Assembly (NCBI RefSeq): GCF_003112735.1
Contig: NZ_BFBR01000001.1
Span: forward strand, 434,001-498,000
Direction: 5' to 3'
Origin: Candidatus Phycosocius bacilliformis
GTDB lineage: Bacteria > Pseudomonadota > Alphaproteobacteria > Caulobacterales > Aquidulcibacteraceae
DNA: 64,000 nt
The notes under the pieces are model-generated. The model saw only the letters and a program-made list of their open reading frames with translations. It was not told the DNA's origin and searched no databases. The translations under genes were made by a program, and so were the position numbers. Positions 9,401 through 18,303 of this stretch are shown in pieces. Positions within the stretch are counted from its first letter, which is position 1. Every line of letters starts with the position of its first letter.

Positions 9401-9902
9401 CGGTTGACCCAAAGCCACCTGATCCGCGCTCGGTTTCGTCGAGCTCGTCGAATTCCATCCATCCAATCTGGGTAATCGGTGCAACAACCATTTGGGCGAT
9501 ACGATCCCCGCGGGCGATGCGGAAACCCTCCCAGCCATGATTGATCAGGATCACGCCCACTTCGCCGCGATAATCTGCATCAATCGTACCAGGACTGTTC
9601 AGGCACGTGATGCCATGCTTCAAAGCCAAACCCGACCGGGGGCGGACCTGTGCTTCATAGCCGGGGGGCAGTGCTATGCACAAACCAGTGGGAACCAAGG
9701 CGCGACGTCCCGGCAAGAGATCAATATGTTGACCGTCGGCTAAAGCTGCACGCAAATCCATGCCAGCAGATTGAGCTGTCTCATAAGTCGGCAGAGGCAA
9801 ATCGCCGAAATGAGGCAGCTTGCGCACCGCGACCAAAGGGCGGACGGGCTCCGTACCAGCCGGGGACGCACCTGCCGTGCGATTGGCAAAGGGCTTCAAC
9901 AT
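9390..9902 (-). CDS. dut: dUTP diphosphatase
   Basis: Trimeric dUTPase that hydrolyses dUTP to dUMP and pyrophosphate, keeping uracil out of DNA and feeding thymidylate synthesis. All five motifs are present in 170 residues: [25 protein letters not shown] with the catalytic Asp, [10 protein letters not shown], and the C-terminal Gly-rich [10 protein letters not shown] that closes over the nucleotide. The ATG at 9902 has a clear GAGGGAG seven bases upstream; a TTG 15 bases earlier lies inside that site and is unlikely. It follows pheS by 23 bases and overlaps the KamA-like gene. Confidence 0.97.
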   Translation of the reverse strand: MLKPFANRTAGASPAGTEPVRPLVAVRKLPHFGDLPLPTYETAQSAGMDLRAALADGQHIDLLPGRRALVPTGLCIALPPGYEAQVRPRSGLALKHGITCLNSPGTIDADYRGEVGVILINHGWEGFRIARGDRIAQMVVAPITQIGWMEFDELDETERGSGGFGSTGVG

Positions 9903-9925
9903 CGCAAACTCCCTCAAAGCCGTAC

Positions 9926-10999
9926 TTAACTGAGGCCGGTGGCCAAATTGGGCTGGACCGTCGGCTCAAAGCCGTAATGCTTCAGCCACCGTACATCGGC
10001 GGCAAACATGTCGCGCAAATCAGGAATACCATATTTCAGCATGGCCAAACGGTCGATCCCCATGCCGAAAGCAAAACCTTGGTACTGGGTTGGATCAATG
10101 CCGCAAGCACGCAAGACATTGGGGTGGACCATGCCGCAACCGAGGATTTCCAGCCAGTCTGTTCCTGTTCCGATCTTGAGGGCCCCACCGGACCGGTCAC
10201 ATCGCACATCCATTTCCGCCGAAGGTTCAGTGAAGGGGAAATGATGGGGCCGGAAGCGAACATCGACGTCATCGATCTCGAAAAAGGCGCGCATGAAATC
10301 CATCAACACACCTTTGAGATGACCCATATGGACGCCATCCTCAATCACGAGGCCTTCAATCTGGTGAAACATAGGTGTGTGGGTCTGGTCTGAATCGCAT
10401 CGATAGGTGCGGCCAGGGGCAACAATGCGGATCGGCGGCTTCTGGCTCAACATTGTGCGCACCTGCACCGGGCTTGTGTGTGTGCGCAACAGCATGCGGC
10501 TGCCGTCTTCCTTTTCTTCAAAGAAGAAAGTGTCGTGCATGTCACGGGCCGGATGCTTGGGTGGGAAGTTCAGAGCGGTGAAGTTGTGAAAGTCGTCTTC
10601 GACGTCGGGACCTTCAGCGATTGCAAACCCCATATCGGCAAAAATCGTTTGGACCTCCTCAAACACCTGCATGATCGGATGAATGCGACCGCGCTGTTCC
10701 GGGCGTACCGGCAATGTCACGTCGATCCGTTCTGCCAAAAGTCGGGCGTCGAGTGCGGCTTGGGCGAGTGCTTCTTTCTTCTCAGCGATGGCATCGCTGA
10801 GTTGTTGTTTGAGACCATTGACCAGCGGGCCAAAAGTTTGCCGTTCTTCCGGACTCATCGCCCCCATGCCTTTGAGGAGTTCAGACACACTCCCCTTCTT
10901 GCCCAGCGCGTTGACGCGCAATTGTTCGACGGATGCCTCATCTTGGGCGGCATCCAATTGGGCAAAAAGTTCTTGGGAAAGGGCGTTGATGTCAGTCAT
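9926..10999 (-). CDS. pheS: Phenylalanine--tRNA ligase alpha subunit
   Basis: The catalytic alpha subunit of the (alpha-beta)2 phenylalanyl-tRNA synthetase. An N-terminal coiled-coil arm (1-85) is followed by the class II core with [14 protein letters not shown] (motif 2 region), [20 protein letters not shown] and the motif 3 stretch [18 protein letters not shown]. Length, about 357, fits. ATG 10999 has AGGA at good spacing; ATG 11005 is also possible. The beta-subunit gene pheT, normally immediately downstream, is absent, and dut follows instead. rpmI-rplT, the usual upstream neighbours, are 3.4 kb away behind two unrelated genes. Confidence 0.97.
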   Translation of the reverse strand: MTDINALSQELFAQLDAAQDEASVEQLRVNALGKKGSVSELLKGMGAMSPEERQTFGPLVNGLKQQLSDAIAEKKEALAQAALDARLLAERIDVTLPVRPEQRGRIHPIMQVFEEVQTIFADMGFAIAEGPDVEDDFHNFTALNFPPKHPARDMHDTFFFEEKEDGSRMLLRTHTSPVQVRTMLSQKPPIRIVAPGRTYRCDSDQTHTPMFHQIEGLVIEDGVHMGHLKGVLMDFMRAFFEIDDVDVRFRPHHFPFTEPSAEMDVRCDRSGGALKIGTGTDWLEILGCGMVHPNVLRACGIDPTQYQGFAFGMGIDRLAMLKYGIPDLRDMFAADVRWLKHYGFEPTVQPNLATGLS

Positions 11000-11166
11000 G
11001 GCCATGGTCCTAGCCGATCAGCCCGGTTCTGGGGAGGGGGTAGGCGCAGGTGTGTGGCCGTGTGCTCACAGAAATGTGCTTAGTCAGCCCGCTGACAGTC
11101 CTGCCCTCGGCCCCTAATGAGGCGGGCATGAAATCAGGGGGGTTGAGCCCCATACGGGAGACTTTG

Positions 11167-13341
11167 ATGAAATCTGTCGCCTTGGCCGCTGTCTGCGCGG
11201 CTTTATTGCCCACGAGCTTCCTACCAGTTGCAGCTCTGGCCAATCCGACGGCCAATCCAGATTTTGTCCAAAGCCTGTCCAACCCATTTTTCGAGCCTTC
11301 CACGGCCCGCCATGGGGCGCCCGCGTTCGACCGCATCAAGCCCGAACATTTTCGCCCTGCTTTTTATGAAGGCATGCGCCAGCAAAAGGCTGAGATGAAC
11401 GCCATCGCCAATCAAAAGGCCGCTCCCACGTTCGACAATACGATTCTGGCTATGGAGCGTTCGGGCCAATTGCTGGATCGGGTCTCGGCTGTTTTCTTCA
11501 ACATGACATCGGCCAATTCCAGCCCACAAATTCGCACAATCCAGCGCGAAATAGGCCCTGTGTTGGCCGCCCATAGCGATTCAATCAGCCTGGACCCGAA
11601 GTTGTTTGCCCGCGTCGAAGCGATTTATGCCAAGCGCGCCCAATTGCGCACGCCGGAACAACGCCGTCTTGTTGAGCGAGTCTATCGCGGCTTTGTACGC
11701 TCTGGGGCGCGACTGGATGAGGCGCAAAAGACCCGCATTGGCCAAATCAACCAGCGGCTGTCGAGCTTAAGTACGGATTTCAGTCAGAAAGTGCTGGCCG
11801 ACACCAATCAGTTTACGCTTGTATTGGAAACTGAGGCCGACCGCGCGGGCTTGCCCGCCTTCTTCCTTGATGCAGCACTGGAAGCGGGCCGCGCCCGCGG
11901 CATGCCTGGCAAGCATGTCGTCACGCTCAGCCGTTCCTCGGTTGAGACATTCTTGCAATTATCGCCTAACCGAGCGCTCCGCGAACAGGCTTGGCGCGGC
12001 TGGATTTTGCGTGGCGACAATAATGACGGGGAAGATACCAAGGCGATCACCAGCGAAATCGTTTCGCTGCGGCAAGAGCGCGCCGCCATTCTGGGTTACG
12101 CCCATCACGCCGCGTTCACGTTGGACGATACCATGGCCAAGACACCCGACAATGTGGCCAAACTGCTCAACGGTGTCTGGGAACCCGCTAAGGCGGCGGT
12201 CGAACGCGATGCGCGTGACTATCTCGCACTGGCCAAGTCGCAAGGTTTTGCCGGCGATCGGCTGGAGCCTTGGGACTGGCGCTATTATGCCGAACAAATG
12301 CGGCGCAGCCGCTATTCCCTCAATGAAGATGAAGTGAAGCCCTATTTCTCGCTTGACGCCATGTTGAACGCTCAATTCTGGGTGGCCAATCAATTATTCG
12401 GGCTGACATTCAAAGAGATCACTGGCCAAGTGCCAGTTTACCACCCCGATGTGCGGGTATGGGAAGTCGCCGAAGCTGATGGACGCTTGATCGGCCTATT
12501 CTATGGCGACTTCTTCTCACGCGAGAGCAAGCAAGGCGGGGCCTGGATGTCGAGCTATCAGATCCAAGACCGGGTCAATGGCAATCAGAAGCCGATGGTG
12601 GTCAATGTCTTGAACTACACCAAGGCACCTGCCGGCAAGCCGACACTTTTATCTTATGATGATGCTGAGACATTATTCCATGAGTTTGGCCATGGCCTGC
12701 ATGGCCTATTATCGAATGTGACGTATCCAAGCTTGGCGGGCACCTCGGTGTCACGCGATTTCGTTGAGTTTCCAGCTCAGGTTTATGAGCATTGGTTGGG
12801 TCAGCGTCAGGTCTTGGAGAAGTTCGCGCGTCACAGCGAGACCGGGGCCGCCATGCCCAAGGATTTGCTGGATAAACTGATGGCCGCCCGCAACCATGAT
12901 CAGGGCTTTGCCACCGTCGAATTCCTCGCCTCGGCCTTGGTCGACATGGATGTTCACAGCCGCCCCGATCTGCCACGCGGCTTTGATATGGGGGCATTCG
13001 AGAAGGAAAGCTTGGCACGTGTCGGCATGCCGCGCGAGATCGTCATGCGCCACCGCCCCACCCATTTCGGCCATATTTTCGCGGGCGGCTATTCGGCTGG
13101 CTATTATTCTTACATGTGGTCGGAAGTGCTGGATGCGGATGGCTTCCGTGCCTTTACCGAGACCGGCAATATCTTCGACAAGGCTACCGCCCAGCGTCTG
13201 AGGACATTCGTTTATGGTGGGGGTAATTCGCGCGATCCAGCAGACGCCTATCGGCAATTCCGCGGCCGCGACCCGGACCCTAAGGCCCTTCTCGAACTGC
13301 GCGGCCTTGCCGATGGGACAAGCCAGAACGACGGCCTTTGA
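11167..13341 (+). CDS. Exported M3 family oligopeptidase (Dcp-like)
   Basis: A 724-residue zinc metallopeptidase of the M3 family, related to peptidyl-dipeptidase Dcp and oligopeptidase A. HEFGHGLHG holds the HExxH zinc site, and a downstream Glu in DFVEFPAQ provides the third ligand. The family trims short peptides. The start chosen, MKSVALAAVCAALLPTSF, follows GGGAG and gives a cleavable signal peptide ending near ALA (about residue 25), so it should act in the periplasm. An open frame extends 117 bases further upstream without a plausible N-terminus. It is transcribed away from pheS and is not in an obvious operon. Confidence 0.93.
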   Translation: MKSVALAAVCAALLPTSFLPVAALANPTANPDFVQSLSNPFFEPSTARHGAPAFDRIKPEHFRPAFYEGMRQQKAEMNAIANQKAAPTFDNTILAMERSGQLLDRVSAVFFNMTSANSSPQIRTIQREIGPVLAAHSDSISLDPKLFARVEAIYAKRAQLRTPEQRRLVERVYRGFVRSGARLDEAQKTRIGQINQRLSSLSTDFSQKVLADTNQFTLVLETEADRAGLPAFFLDAALEAGRARGMPGKHVVTLSRSSVETFLQLSPNRALREQAWRGWILRGDNNDGEDTKAITSEIVSLRQERAAILGYAHHAAFTLDDTMAKTPDNVAKLLNGVWEPAKAAVERDARDYLALAKSQGFAGDRLEPWDWRYYAEQMRRSRYSLNEDEVKPYFSLDAMLNAQFWVANQLFGLTFKEITGQVPVYHPDVRVWEVAEADGRLIGLFYGDFFSRESKQGGAWMSSYQIQDRVNGNQKPMVVNVLNYTKAPAGKPTLLSYDDAETLFHEFGHGLHGLLSNVTYPSLAGTSVSRDFVEFPAQVYEHWLGQRQVLEKFARHSETGAAMPKDLLDKLMAARNHDQGFATVEFLASALVDMDVHSRPDLPRGFDMGAFEKESLARVGMPREIVMRHRPTHFGHIFAGGYSAGYYSYMWSEVLDADGFRAFTETGNIFDKATAQRLRTFVYGGGNSRDPADAYRQFRGRDPDPKALLELRGLADGTSQNDGL

Positions 13342-13390
13342 CCATACCTTCCTACCCTCTCTGCTGGATAGGGCGGAATGACGGCGGGGG

Positions 13391-14293
13391 TTAGCGACCA
13401 GCCTTGTCGACTGCCCGCGCGTGGGCGATGATCAAGTCGGCCATTTGTGGCATGCGACTAGGCGGTAAATCATGCGCCATCGCCTCAATCACTTCAAAGC
13501 GCGCACCGGGGATTCGGCGGGCGGTATCCTGCCCACAGGCCAAAGGTACCAGCTGATCATGACGACCATGGATTACCAAGGTCGGGGCCTGGATGCGGGA
13601 TAATGCGTCGGCCCGACCCGTGTCAGCCAAGACCGCCATCAATTGGCGCAAACTGGCTTTGGGATCGAAGGCACGGTCATAAGCTGCAGCCACGTGATTG
13701 GCGAAAGCGTCAGCCAGACGGGCCGGATCGGGATAGGAAATCAACTCCAGCGTGCGTACGCCGGCCTTAATCGCCGCATCGCGATCCATCTGCCCAGACC
13801 GGCGCTGGAGGAGCGCCCGGCGCAGACGCGGGGGTGCGCCAGGCAGACCGCGCGCCCCGCTGGTTGACATAATTGAGATCAGGCTGCGCACCCGTGCGGG
13901 ATGGTGGATTGCCATATTCTGCGCGATCATGCCGCCCATCGACACGCCCACAATATGGGCCGCATCAATCCCCAAATGATCCAGCAATGCCACCCCGTCT
14001 CGGGCCATATCCTGCAAACTATAGGCAGTGGGAAACCCCAAGCCGAAAACAAGTCCGACCATTGCCCGCAGTGGACTGGCTACCCGCGCGTGGGGGAAGT
14101 GCGTCGACAGACCCACATCGCGATTGTCGTACAGGATGACGCGATAGCCCGCCGCTACCAATTGCGCCATGAAATCTTCTGGCCACGCGATCAATTGCCG
14201 CCCCAGCCCCATGATCAGCAATAGCGGCACACCGGACGCCTCGCCCCGCTCTTCATAATACAGCTCAATCCCATTGGCTTGGATGGTCGGCAT
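13391..14293 (-). CDS. Alpha/beta hydrolase
   Basis: A 300-residue alpha/beta hydrolase with the oxyanion region LLLIMGLGRQ, strand DNRDVGLS, nucleophile elbow GVSMGGM, an acid in HGRHDQLVP and the catalytic His in EAMAHDLPP. The triad is complete and there is no signal peptide, so it is probably a cytoplasmic esterase or related hydrolase. It sits alone on the minus strand between the M3 peptidase (convergent, 49-base gap) and the rplT terminator. No substrate can be named from sequence. Confidence 0.9.
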   Translation of the reverse strand: MPTIQANGIELYYEERGEASGVPLLLIMGLGRQLIAWPEDFMAQLVAAGYRVILYDNRDVGLSTHFPHARVASPLRAMVGLVFGLGFPTAYSLQDMARDGVALLDHLGIDAAHIVGVSMGGMIAQNMAIHHPARVRSLISIMSTSGARGLPGAPPRLRRALLQRRSGQMDRDAAIKAGVRTLELISYPDPARLADAFANHVAAAYDRAFDPKASLRQLMAVLADTGRADALSRIQAPTLVIHGRHDQLVPLACGQDTARRIPGARFEVIEAMAHDLPPSRMPQMADLIIAHARAVDKAGR

Positions 14294-14342
14294 GCGGTTC
14301 CCCTAAAGTCGCGTTTTATCGTCTCGGACTCACGGGATAAAC

Positions 14343-14372
14343 AAAAACGGCCCCGAGGTCACCTCGGGGCCG
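14343..14372 (-). terminator. Rho-independent terminator of rpmI-rplT
   Basis: A perfect GC-rich stem CGGCCCCGAGG / CCTCGGGGCCG (14348-14358 with 14362-14372) is followed on the minus strand by TTTTTGTTT. It lies 28 bases after the rplT stop, so it should end that transcript before the alpha/beta hydrolase gene. Confidence 0.9.
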
Positions 14373-14399
14373 CTTCGTGTCAGAATTTATCTGGAAGGA

Positions 14400-14759
14400 T
14401 CAGGCGGCCAGTGCGGCCTTGGCCTTTTCCACCACAGCCGCGAAAGCTGCGGGTTCGCGGATGGCGATGTCGCTCAACACCTTGCGGTCAACTTCGATCC
14501 CAGCCTTGAGCAGGCCATTGATGAAGACCGAATAGGTCATGTTATGCTCACGCACGGCGGCGTTGATGCGCTGGATCCACAAAGCACGGAAATTGCGCTT
14601 CTTGGCCTTACGGTCGCGGTAGGCATATTGCCCGGCGCGCCAAACAGCGGCGGTAGCGGTGCGGATGGTGTTCTTGCGACGGCCTTGGAAGCCCTTGGCG
14701 GCGGCGAGAATGTTTTTGCGGCGGGCGCGGGTTTGTTGCCCAGCTTTAATACGTGCCAT
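14400..14759 (-). CDS. rplT: 50S ribosomal protein L20
   Basis: Large-subunit protein bL20, needed early in 50S assembly. The 119 residues match the family throughout: the basic N-terminal [15 protein letters not shown] helix, [12 protein letters not shown], the RNA-binding region [21 protein letters not shown] and the globular end with [21 protein letters not shown]. It follows rpmI by 11 bases on the same strand and ends at a strong terminator, so rpmI-rplT is a bicistronic unit here rather than part of an infC-rpmI-rplT-pheST operon. Confidence 0.98.
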   Translation of the reverse strand: MARIKAGQQTRARRKNILAAAKGFQGRRKNTIRTATAAVWRAGQYAYRDRKAKKRNFRALWIQRINAAVREHNMTYSVFINGLLKAGIEVDRKVLSDIAIREPAAFAAVVEKAKAALAA

Positions 14760-14770
14760 TATCTATATCC

Positions 14771-14971
14771 TCACAGGCCGTAGGGGGTCCACAGTTTCAC
14801 CCGGGTTGCATCGCCCGAAGCGAGCACCGAGGTTCCACGGTTTTGACGGATATATTTGGACTTGTGCGAAATCAGGCGGTGGCGCTTGCCCACCACGCCA
14901 TGCATGACTTTGCCGGTCGCAGTGATTTTGAAGCGTTTTTTCACGCCGCTCTTGGTCTTCAGTTTCGGCAT
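14771..14971 (-). CDS. rpmI: 50S ribosomal protein L35
   Basis: Large-subunit protein bL35, 66 residues and very basic. The characteristic [15 protein letters not shown] start, [20 protein letters not shown] and the C-terminal [14 protein letters not shown] are all present. ATG 14971 follows an AGGAGAG ribosome site, so an in-frame ATG 39 bases upstream is rejected. infC is not upstream: the divergent neighbour is ahcY. Confidence 0.97.
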   Translation of the reverse strand: MPKLKTKSGVKKRFKITATGKVMHGVVGKRHRLISHKSKYIRQNRGTSVLASGDATRVKLWTPYGL

Positions 14972-15307
14972 TTTGCTCTCCTGTGCTGGGATGCACGGAC
15001 TTGATTTCAATAAGAATTCAAGTCAGCTAGAATGACCGCCACGGCATGCCGTTGCGCCGGACGATCAGATGGGAGCGGCGATCTAAGCCAAGAGCGGGCA
15101 AAAAACAAGGGATTGGACTGAGTCTGCCACCCATGCCGCCGTCAGCCATACCTTGCCAGACGCATCTCGTGGCCAAGCCTCCCTGCAATCATATAAAGAC
15201 ATGTTTATATCTTTCTTGCTTTTTTCCGGGCACTCGGATAGAAGCCGCGCTCAAGAACCTGTGCGCGAAGGTCGCTGGCGCAGGCGTGCTTTCTTCGAGG
15301 ACTTCTC
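14972..15307. other. Intergenic region between rpmI and ahcY (leader and promoters)
   Basis: No gene fits in these 336 bases. It must hold the divergent promoters of rpmI and ahcY. On the rpmI side, GACTTGA at 14998-15004 and TCAAGTC at 15018-15024 can form a 7-bp hairpin in the leader just before the ribosome site; this may be a control element but could be chance. On the ahcY side is the AT-rich inverted repeat listed separately and a T-rich stretch at 15212-15225. I could not assign -35/-10 boxes with confidence. Confidence 0.5.
15191..15210 (+). promoter_or_regulatory. AT-rich inverted repeat upstream of ahcY, candidate operator
   Basis: ATATAAA and TTTATAT flank a 6-base centre (GACATG), about 98 bases before the ahcY start. 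From memory this resembles the AT-rich palindromes predicted for ArsR-type SAM/SAH-responsive regulators (SamR/SahR) of methionine-cycle genes in proteobacteria. I could not check that motif. No regulator gene lies next to it. Confidence 0.45.
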
Positions 15308-16699
15308 ATGACTGACTATATCGTGGCCGACATCGGTCTGGCCGACTGGGGCCGCAAGGAATTGGCGATCGCCGAAACCGAAATGCCGGGCCTGATGGCC
15401 ACGCGCGCCGAGTTTGGCCCACAACAAATTCTCAAAGGTGCACGCATCGCCGGTTGTCTGCATATGACGATCCAGACCGGCGTGCTGATCGAGACGCTGA
15501 CCGCTTTGGGTGCAGATGTGCGTTGGGCGTCATGCAATATCTACTCGACCCAAGATCAGGCCGCTGCCGCGATTGCAGCAGCCGGGGTTCCTGTGTTCGC
15601 CGTCAAGGGCGAGACGCTGGTGGAATATTGGGAATATGTTCACAAGATTTTCGAATGGTCGGATGGCGGCTATCCCAATCTCATCCTTGATGACGGCGGC
15701 GATGCGACCCTGTTGTGCGTATTGGGTCCTAAAGCGGAGAAGGATGCCAGCATCCTGAACAACCCGCAGAATGAAGAAGAAGAGGCACTCTACACCGTCA
15801 TGAAGCGCTATTTGGCAGAAAAGCCAGGCTTCTATTCGGCCATCCGGGATGCCGTTAAGGGCGTGTCGGAAGAGACAACCACCGGCGTGCACCGCCTGTA
15901 TCAAATGGCCGAGCGTGGCGACCTGCCCTTCCCCGGCATCAATGTGAATGACAGCGTCACCAAGTCGAAATTCGACAATCTGTATGGCTGTAAGGAGTCA
16001 CTGGTTGATGGTATTCGCCGCGGCACCGACGTGATGATGGCTGGCAAGGTCGCCATGGTGGCAGGCTTTGGCGATGTGGGCAAAGGCTCCGCTGCTTCGC
16101 TGCGCAATGCCGGTTGCCGGGTGATGGTGTCGGAAATCGACCCGATCTGTGCCCTGCAGGCCGCAATGGAAGGCTATGAAGTGGTGACCATGGAAGATGC
16201 GGCACCAAAGGCCGATATCTTTGTCACCGCAACCGGCAATGTCGACGTGCTGACCTTGGACCACATGCGCCAAATGAAGGACCGCGCCATCGTTTGCAAT
16301 ATCGGCCATTTTGACAGCGAAATCCAAGTCGCCGCTTTGCGGAACTATAAGTGGCACAATGTGAAGCCGCAGGTCGATGAAGTCGAATTCCCCGACGGCA
16401 AGCGCATCATCGTTCTGTCCGAAGGCCGCTTGGTCAATTTGGGCAATGGCACTGGCCACCCCAGCTTCGTGATGTCGGCCTCTTTCACCAATCAAACCTT
16501 GGCGCAAATTGAGTTGCACACCAACCGCGCCAAATATGAAAACAAGGTCTATGTTCTGCCCAAGCACCTGGATGAAAAAGTCGCCATGCTGCATCTGGAG
16601 AAGGTGGGCGCGAAGCTGACCAAATTGACGAAGCCGCAGGCCGACTATATCAGTGTGTCTGAAGCGGGTCCGTTTAAGCCGGACACCTATCGTTATTGA
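15308..16699 (+). CDS. ahcY: Adenosylhomocysteinase (SAH hydrolase)
   Basis: NAD-dependent enzyme that splits S-adenosylhomocysteine into adenosine and homocysteine, relieving product inhibition of methyltransferases and feeding the methionine cycle. The 463 residues cover the whole bacterial-type enzyme: the substrate domain with [13 protein letters not shown] and the [11 protein letters not shown] loop, the Rossmann NAD-binding motif [12 protein letters not shown] (about 249-260), and the C-terminal [22 protein letters not shown] that reaches across the dimer. It is longer than the eukaryotic form through an internal insert near 150-185, as is common in bacteria. The start follows GAGG; a hairpin terminator follows the stop. 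Confidence 0.98.
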   Translation: MTDYIVADIGLADWGRKELAIAETEMPGLMATRAEFGPQQILKGARIAGCLHMTIQTGVLIETLTALGADVRWASCNIYSTQDQAAAAIAAAGVPVFAVKGETLVEYWEYVHKIFEWSDGGYPNLILDDGGDATLLCVLGPKAEKDASILNNPQNEEEEALYTVMKRYLAEKPGFYSAIRDAVKGVSEETTTGVHRLYQMAERGDLPFPGINVNDSVTKSKFDNLYGCKESLVDGIRRGTDVMMAGKVAMVAGFGDVGKGSAASLRNAGCRVMVSEIDPICALQAAMEGYEVVTMEDAAPKADIFVTATGNVDVLTLDHMRQMKDRAIVCNIGHFDSEIQVAALRNYKWHNVKPQVDEVEFPDGKRIIVLSEGRLVNLGNGTGHPSFVMSASFTNQTLAQIELHTNRAKYENKVYVLPKHLDEKVAMLHLEKVGAKLTKLTKPQADYISVSEAGPFKPDTYRY

Positions 16700-16755
16700 T
16701 CCAGTGGCCGGGTCTCGGCCCAGCACGGATCAGGGGCAATCGGGGGATTGCAAGG

Positions 16756-16785
16756 CGGCGGCACAGGTCCTGTGCCGCCGTTTTC
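16756..16785 (+). terminator. Rho-independent terminator of ahcY
   Basis: A 12-bp stem CGGCGGCACAGG / CCTGTGCCGCCG (16756-16767 and 16769-16780) is followed by TTTTCTT on the plus strand, 56 bases after the ahcY stop. The terminal base pairs must open to leave a loop. The reverse strand has no T-run, so it serves ahcY rather than the convergent transglycosylase gene. Confidence 0.88.
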
Positions 16786-16805
16786 TTATGCGTGGTATTA
16801 ATGTC

Positions 16806-18173
16806 CTACCACGTCATCCGCACGGGCGGCGGGCCCTTGTAATTGGGATCGGATGCCACTGGCGGCGGGGGGAGCGCCGGCGCCGTGCCGGGGGCTGGAG
16901 CCGCTGGAGCCGGCGGTTGAACTTCTGCTCGCAGCGTCGCGAGTGCATTGATTGAGGCATAGCCATCAGCAATCAGGCCACGGCTTTTCTGATAGGCTTG
17001 CAAGGCCGCCCGCGTGCGGGGGCCAGCTTGGCCATCTGGTGTGCCGACATCAAATCCCAAAGTGTTCAGTAAGACCTGCATCTCGCTGGCACCTGAACGG
17101 CTAACTGGGGGATTGTCAGTTGGCCAACGGGTCGGCAGACGACCGCGTCCGGCGATCAGATCACCCAGCATGGCCACAGATAGGGCATAGGCATCGGCTG
17201 CATTATAGGCGCGGATCGCCTGATAATTCACACCCACCAGAAAAGCGGCCCCTTGCGCTCCCGCCGGAGCCAAAAGGCGAACCTGCCAAGCTGGATCCAG
17301 CGTTTGTGCGGCACTTCCAGCGCCAATCTCCAGCGGTACAACCGAAATGCCCAATGCCTGCCAGAAAGACAAGGGACGCAATGTACCGTCCATCAGGCTC
17401 CAATCGAAGCCGTCGGGCACTTGGACTTCCACACCCCAGCCTTCGTTGGCTCTCCATCCTGCTTGGGCAAGATAATTCAGGGTTGAGGCCAAAGCATCAA
17501 CAGGATTGTTCCAAATGTCACGCTTGCCGTCGCCATCGCCGTCAATCGCGCGACTTAGAAAAGATGTGGGCATGAATTGGGTATGGCCCATTGCCCCAGC
17601 CCATGAGCCAACCAGATCGGAGCGGCTGGCCTCACCACGCTGAAGAATGTCAAACACAGCCAAAAGCTCTGCCTCGCCCAAAGCAGTCCGCCGCCCCGTA
17701 TAGGCCAAGGTTGCCAGCGACCGGACCACATCAGAAGATCCTTTGTTGCCGCCGAAACTGCTTTCCACCCCCCAGATTGCGACAGCATATTCAACTGGCA
17801 CCCCCGTCTGGGAAGCGATCGCGGTCAATGCGTCCTTGCGGGACTGGTAGGCAGCACGACCTAATGCAATACGGCTATCAGAGACCGCGCTGGCCATATA
17901 GGCCCAGATCGGGCGCACAAACTCTGGCTGGCTTTCATTCAGCCGCTTGACCTCGCTATTGGGGGACAGATTGGCCAAGGTCGCGTCAACAATCTCTGCC
18001 GACTTTCCCTGCTTCAGCACCGCACGATTGGCAAAATCAATGCGCCAAGCATCAAATTCGGGAGAACCAGAACTGCCGAAATTGGGTGGGACATAGGATA
18101 ATGGCTCTTGCGCGCCTGCCAATGTGGCAGCGGCGAGCATCAAGGTAGCCAAACTGAGGGTGCGAACCTTCAT
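16806..18173 (-). CDS. Lytic murein transglycosylase, MltB family with peptidoglycan-binding domain
   Basis: Periplasmic enzyme that cleaves the glycan strand of peptidoglycan non-hydrolytically to leave 1,6-anhydro ends. A signal peptide (MKVRTLSLATLMLAAATLAGA) precedes the SLT_2 catalytic domain (about 40-345). The catalytic Glu lies in WGVESSFGG, with MGHTQFMPTSF and GDGDGKRDIWN typical of MltB. A PG_binding_1 domain follows (SEMQVLLNTLGFDVG to YQKSRGL). The last 45 residues are Pro/Ala-rich. There is no lipobox, so it is soluble or substrate-tethered, unlike E. coli MltB. ATG 18173 is chosen over ATG 18179. Convergent with ahcY. Confidence 0.92.
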   Translation of the reverse strand: MKVRTLSLATLMLAAATLAGAQEPLSYVPPNFGSSGSPEFDAWRIDFANRAVLKQGKSAEIVDATLANLSPNSEVKRLNESQPEFVRPIWAYMASAVSDSRIALGRAAYQSRKDALTAIASQTGVPVEYAVAIWGVESSFGGNKGSSDVVRSLATLAYTGRRTALGEAELLAVFDILQRGEASRSDLVGSWAGAMGHTQFMPTSFLSRAIDGDGDGKRDIWNNPVDALASTLNYLAQAGWRANEGWGVEVQVPDGFDWSLMDGTLRPLSFWQALGISVVPLEIGAGSAAQTLDPAWQVRLLAPAGAQGAAFLVGVNYQAIRAYNAADAYALSVAMLGDLIAGRGRLPTRWPTDNPPVSRSGASEMQVLLNTLGFDVGTPDGQAGPRTRAALQAYQKSRGLIADGYASINALATLRAEVQPPAPAAPAPGTAPALPPPPVASDPNYKGPPPVRMTW

Positions 18174-18303
18174 ACCCATCACTCTAAAATGCTGCGGGTG
18201 AAGCTGCAATGAACAAGATGCGGCCGATGACATTCGGCCCTGTGCACCCGTGCGTTATCAGACTAAGTTAGGGTAACAAAAATGTGAGCTAGGCCGGACA
18301 GAC

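Noticed and set aside
11050-11166. N-terminal extension of the M3 peptidase frame
   Set aside because: The extension has no export signal or homology, while ATG 11167 has a GGGAG site followed by a clear signal peptide.
15212-15307. SAH or SAM-II riboswitch before ahcY
   Set aside because: I could not find the expected stem and pseudoknot arrangement by eye; a covariance-model search would be needed to settle it.
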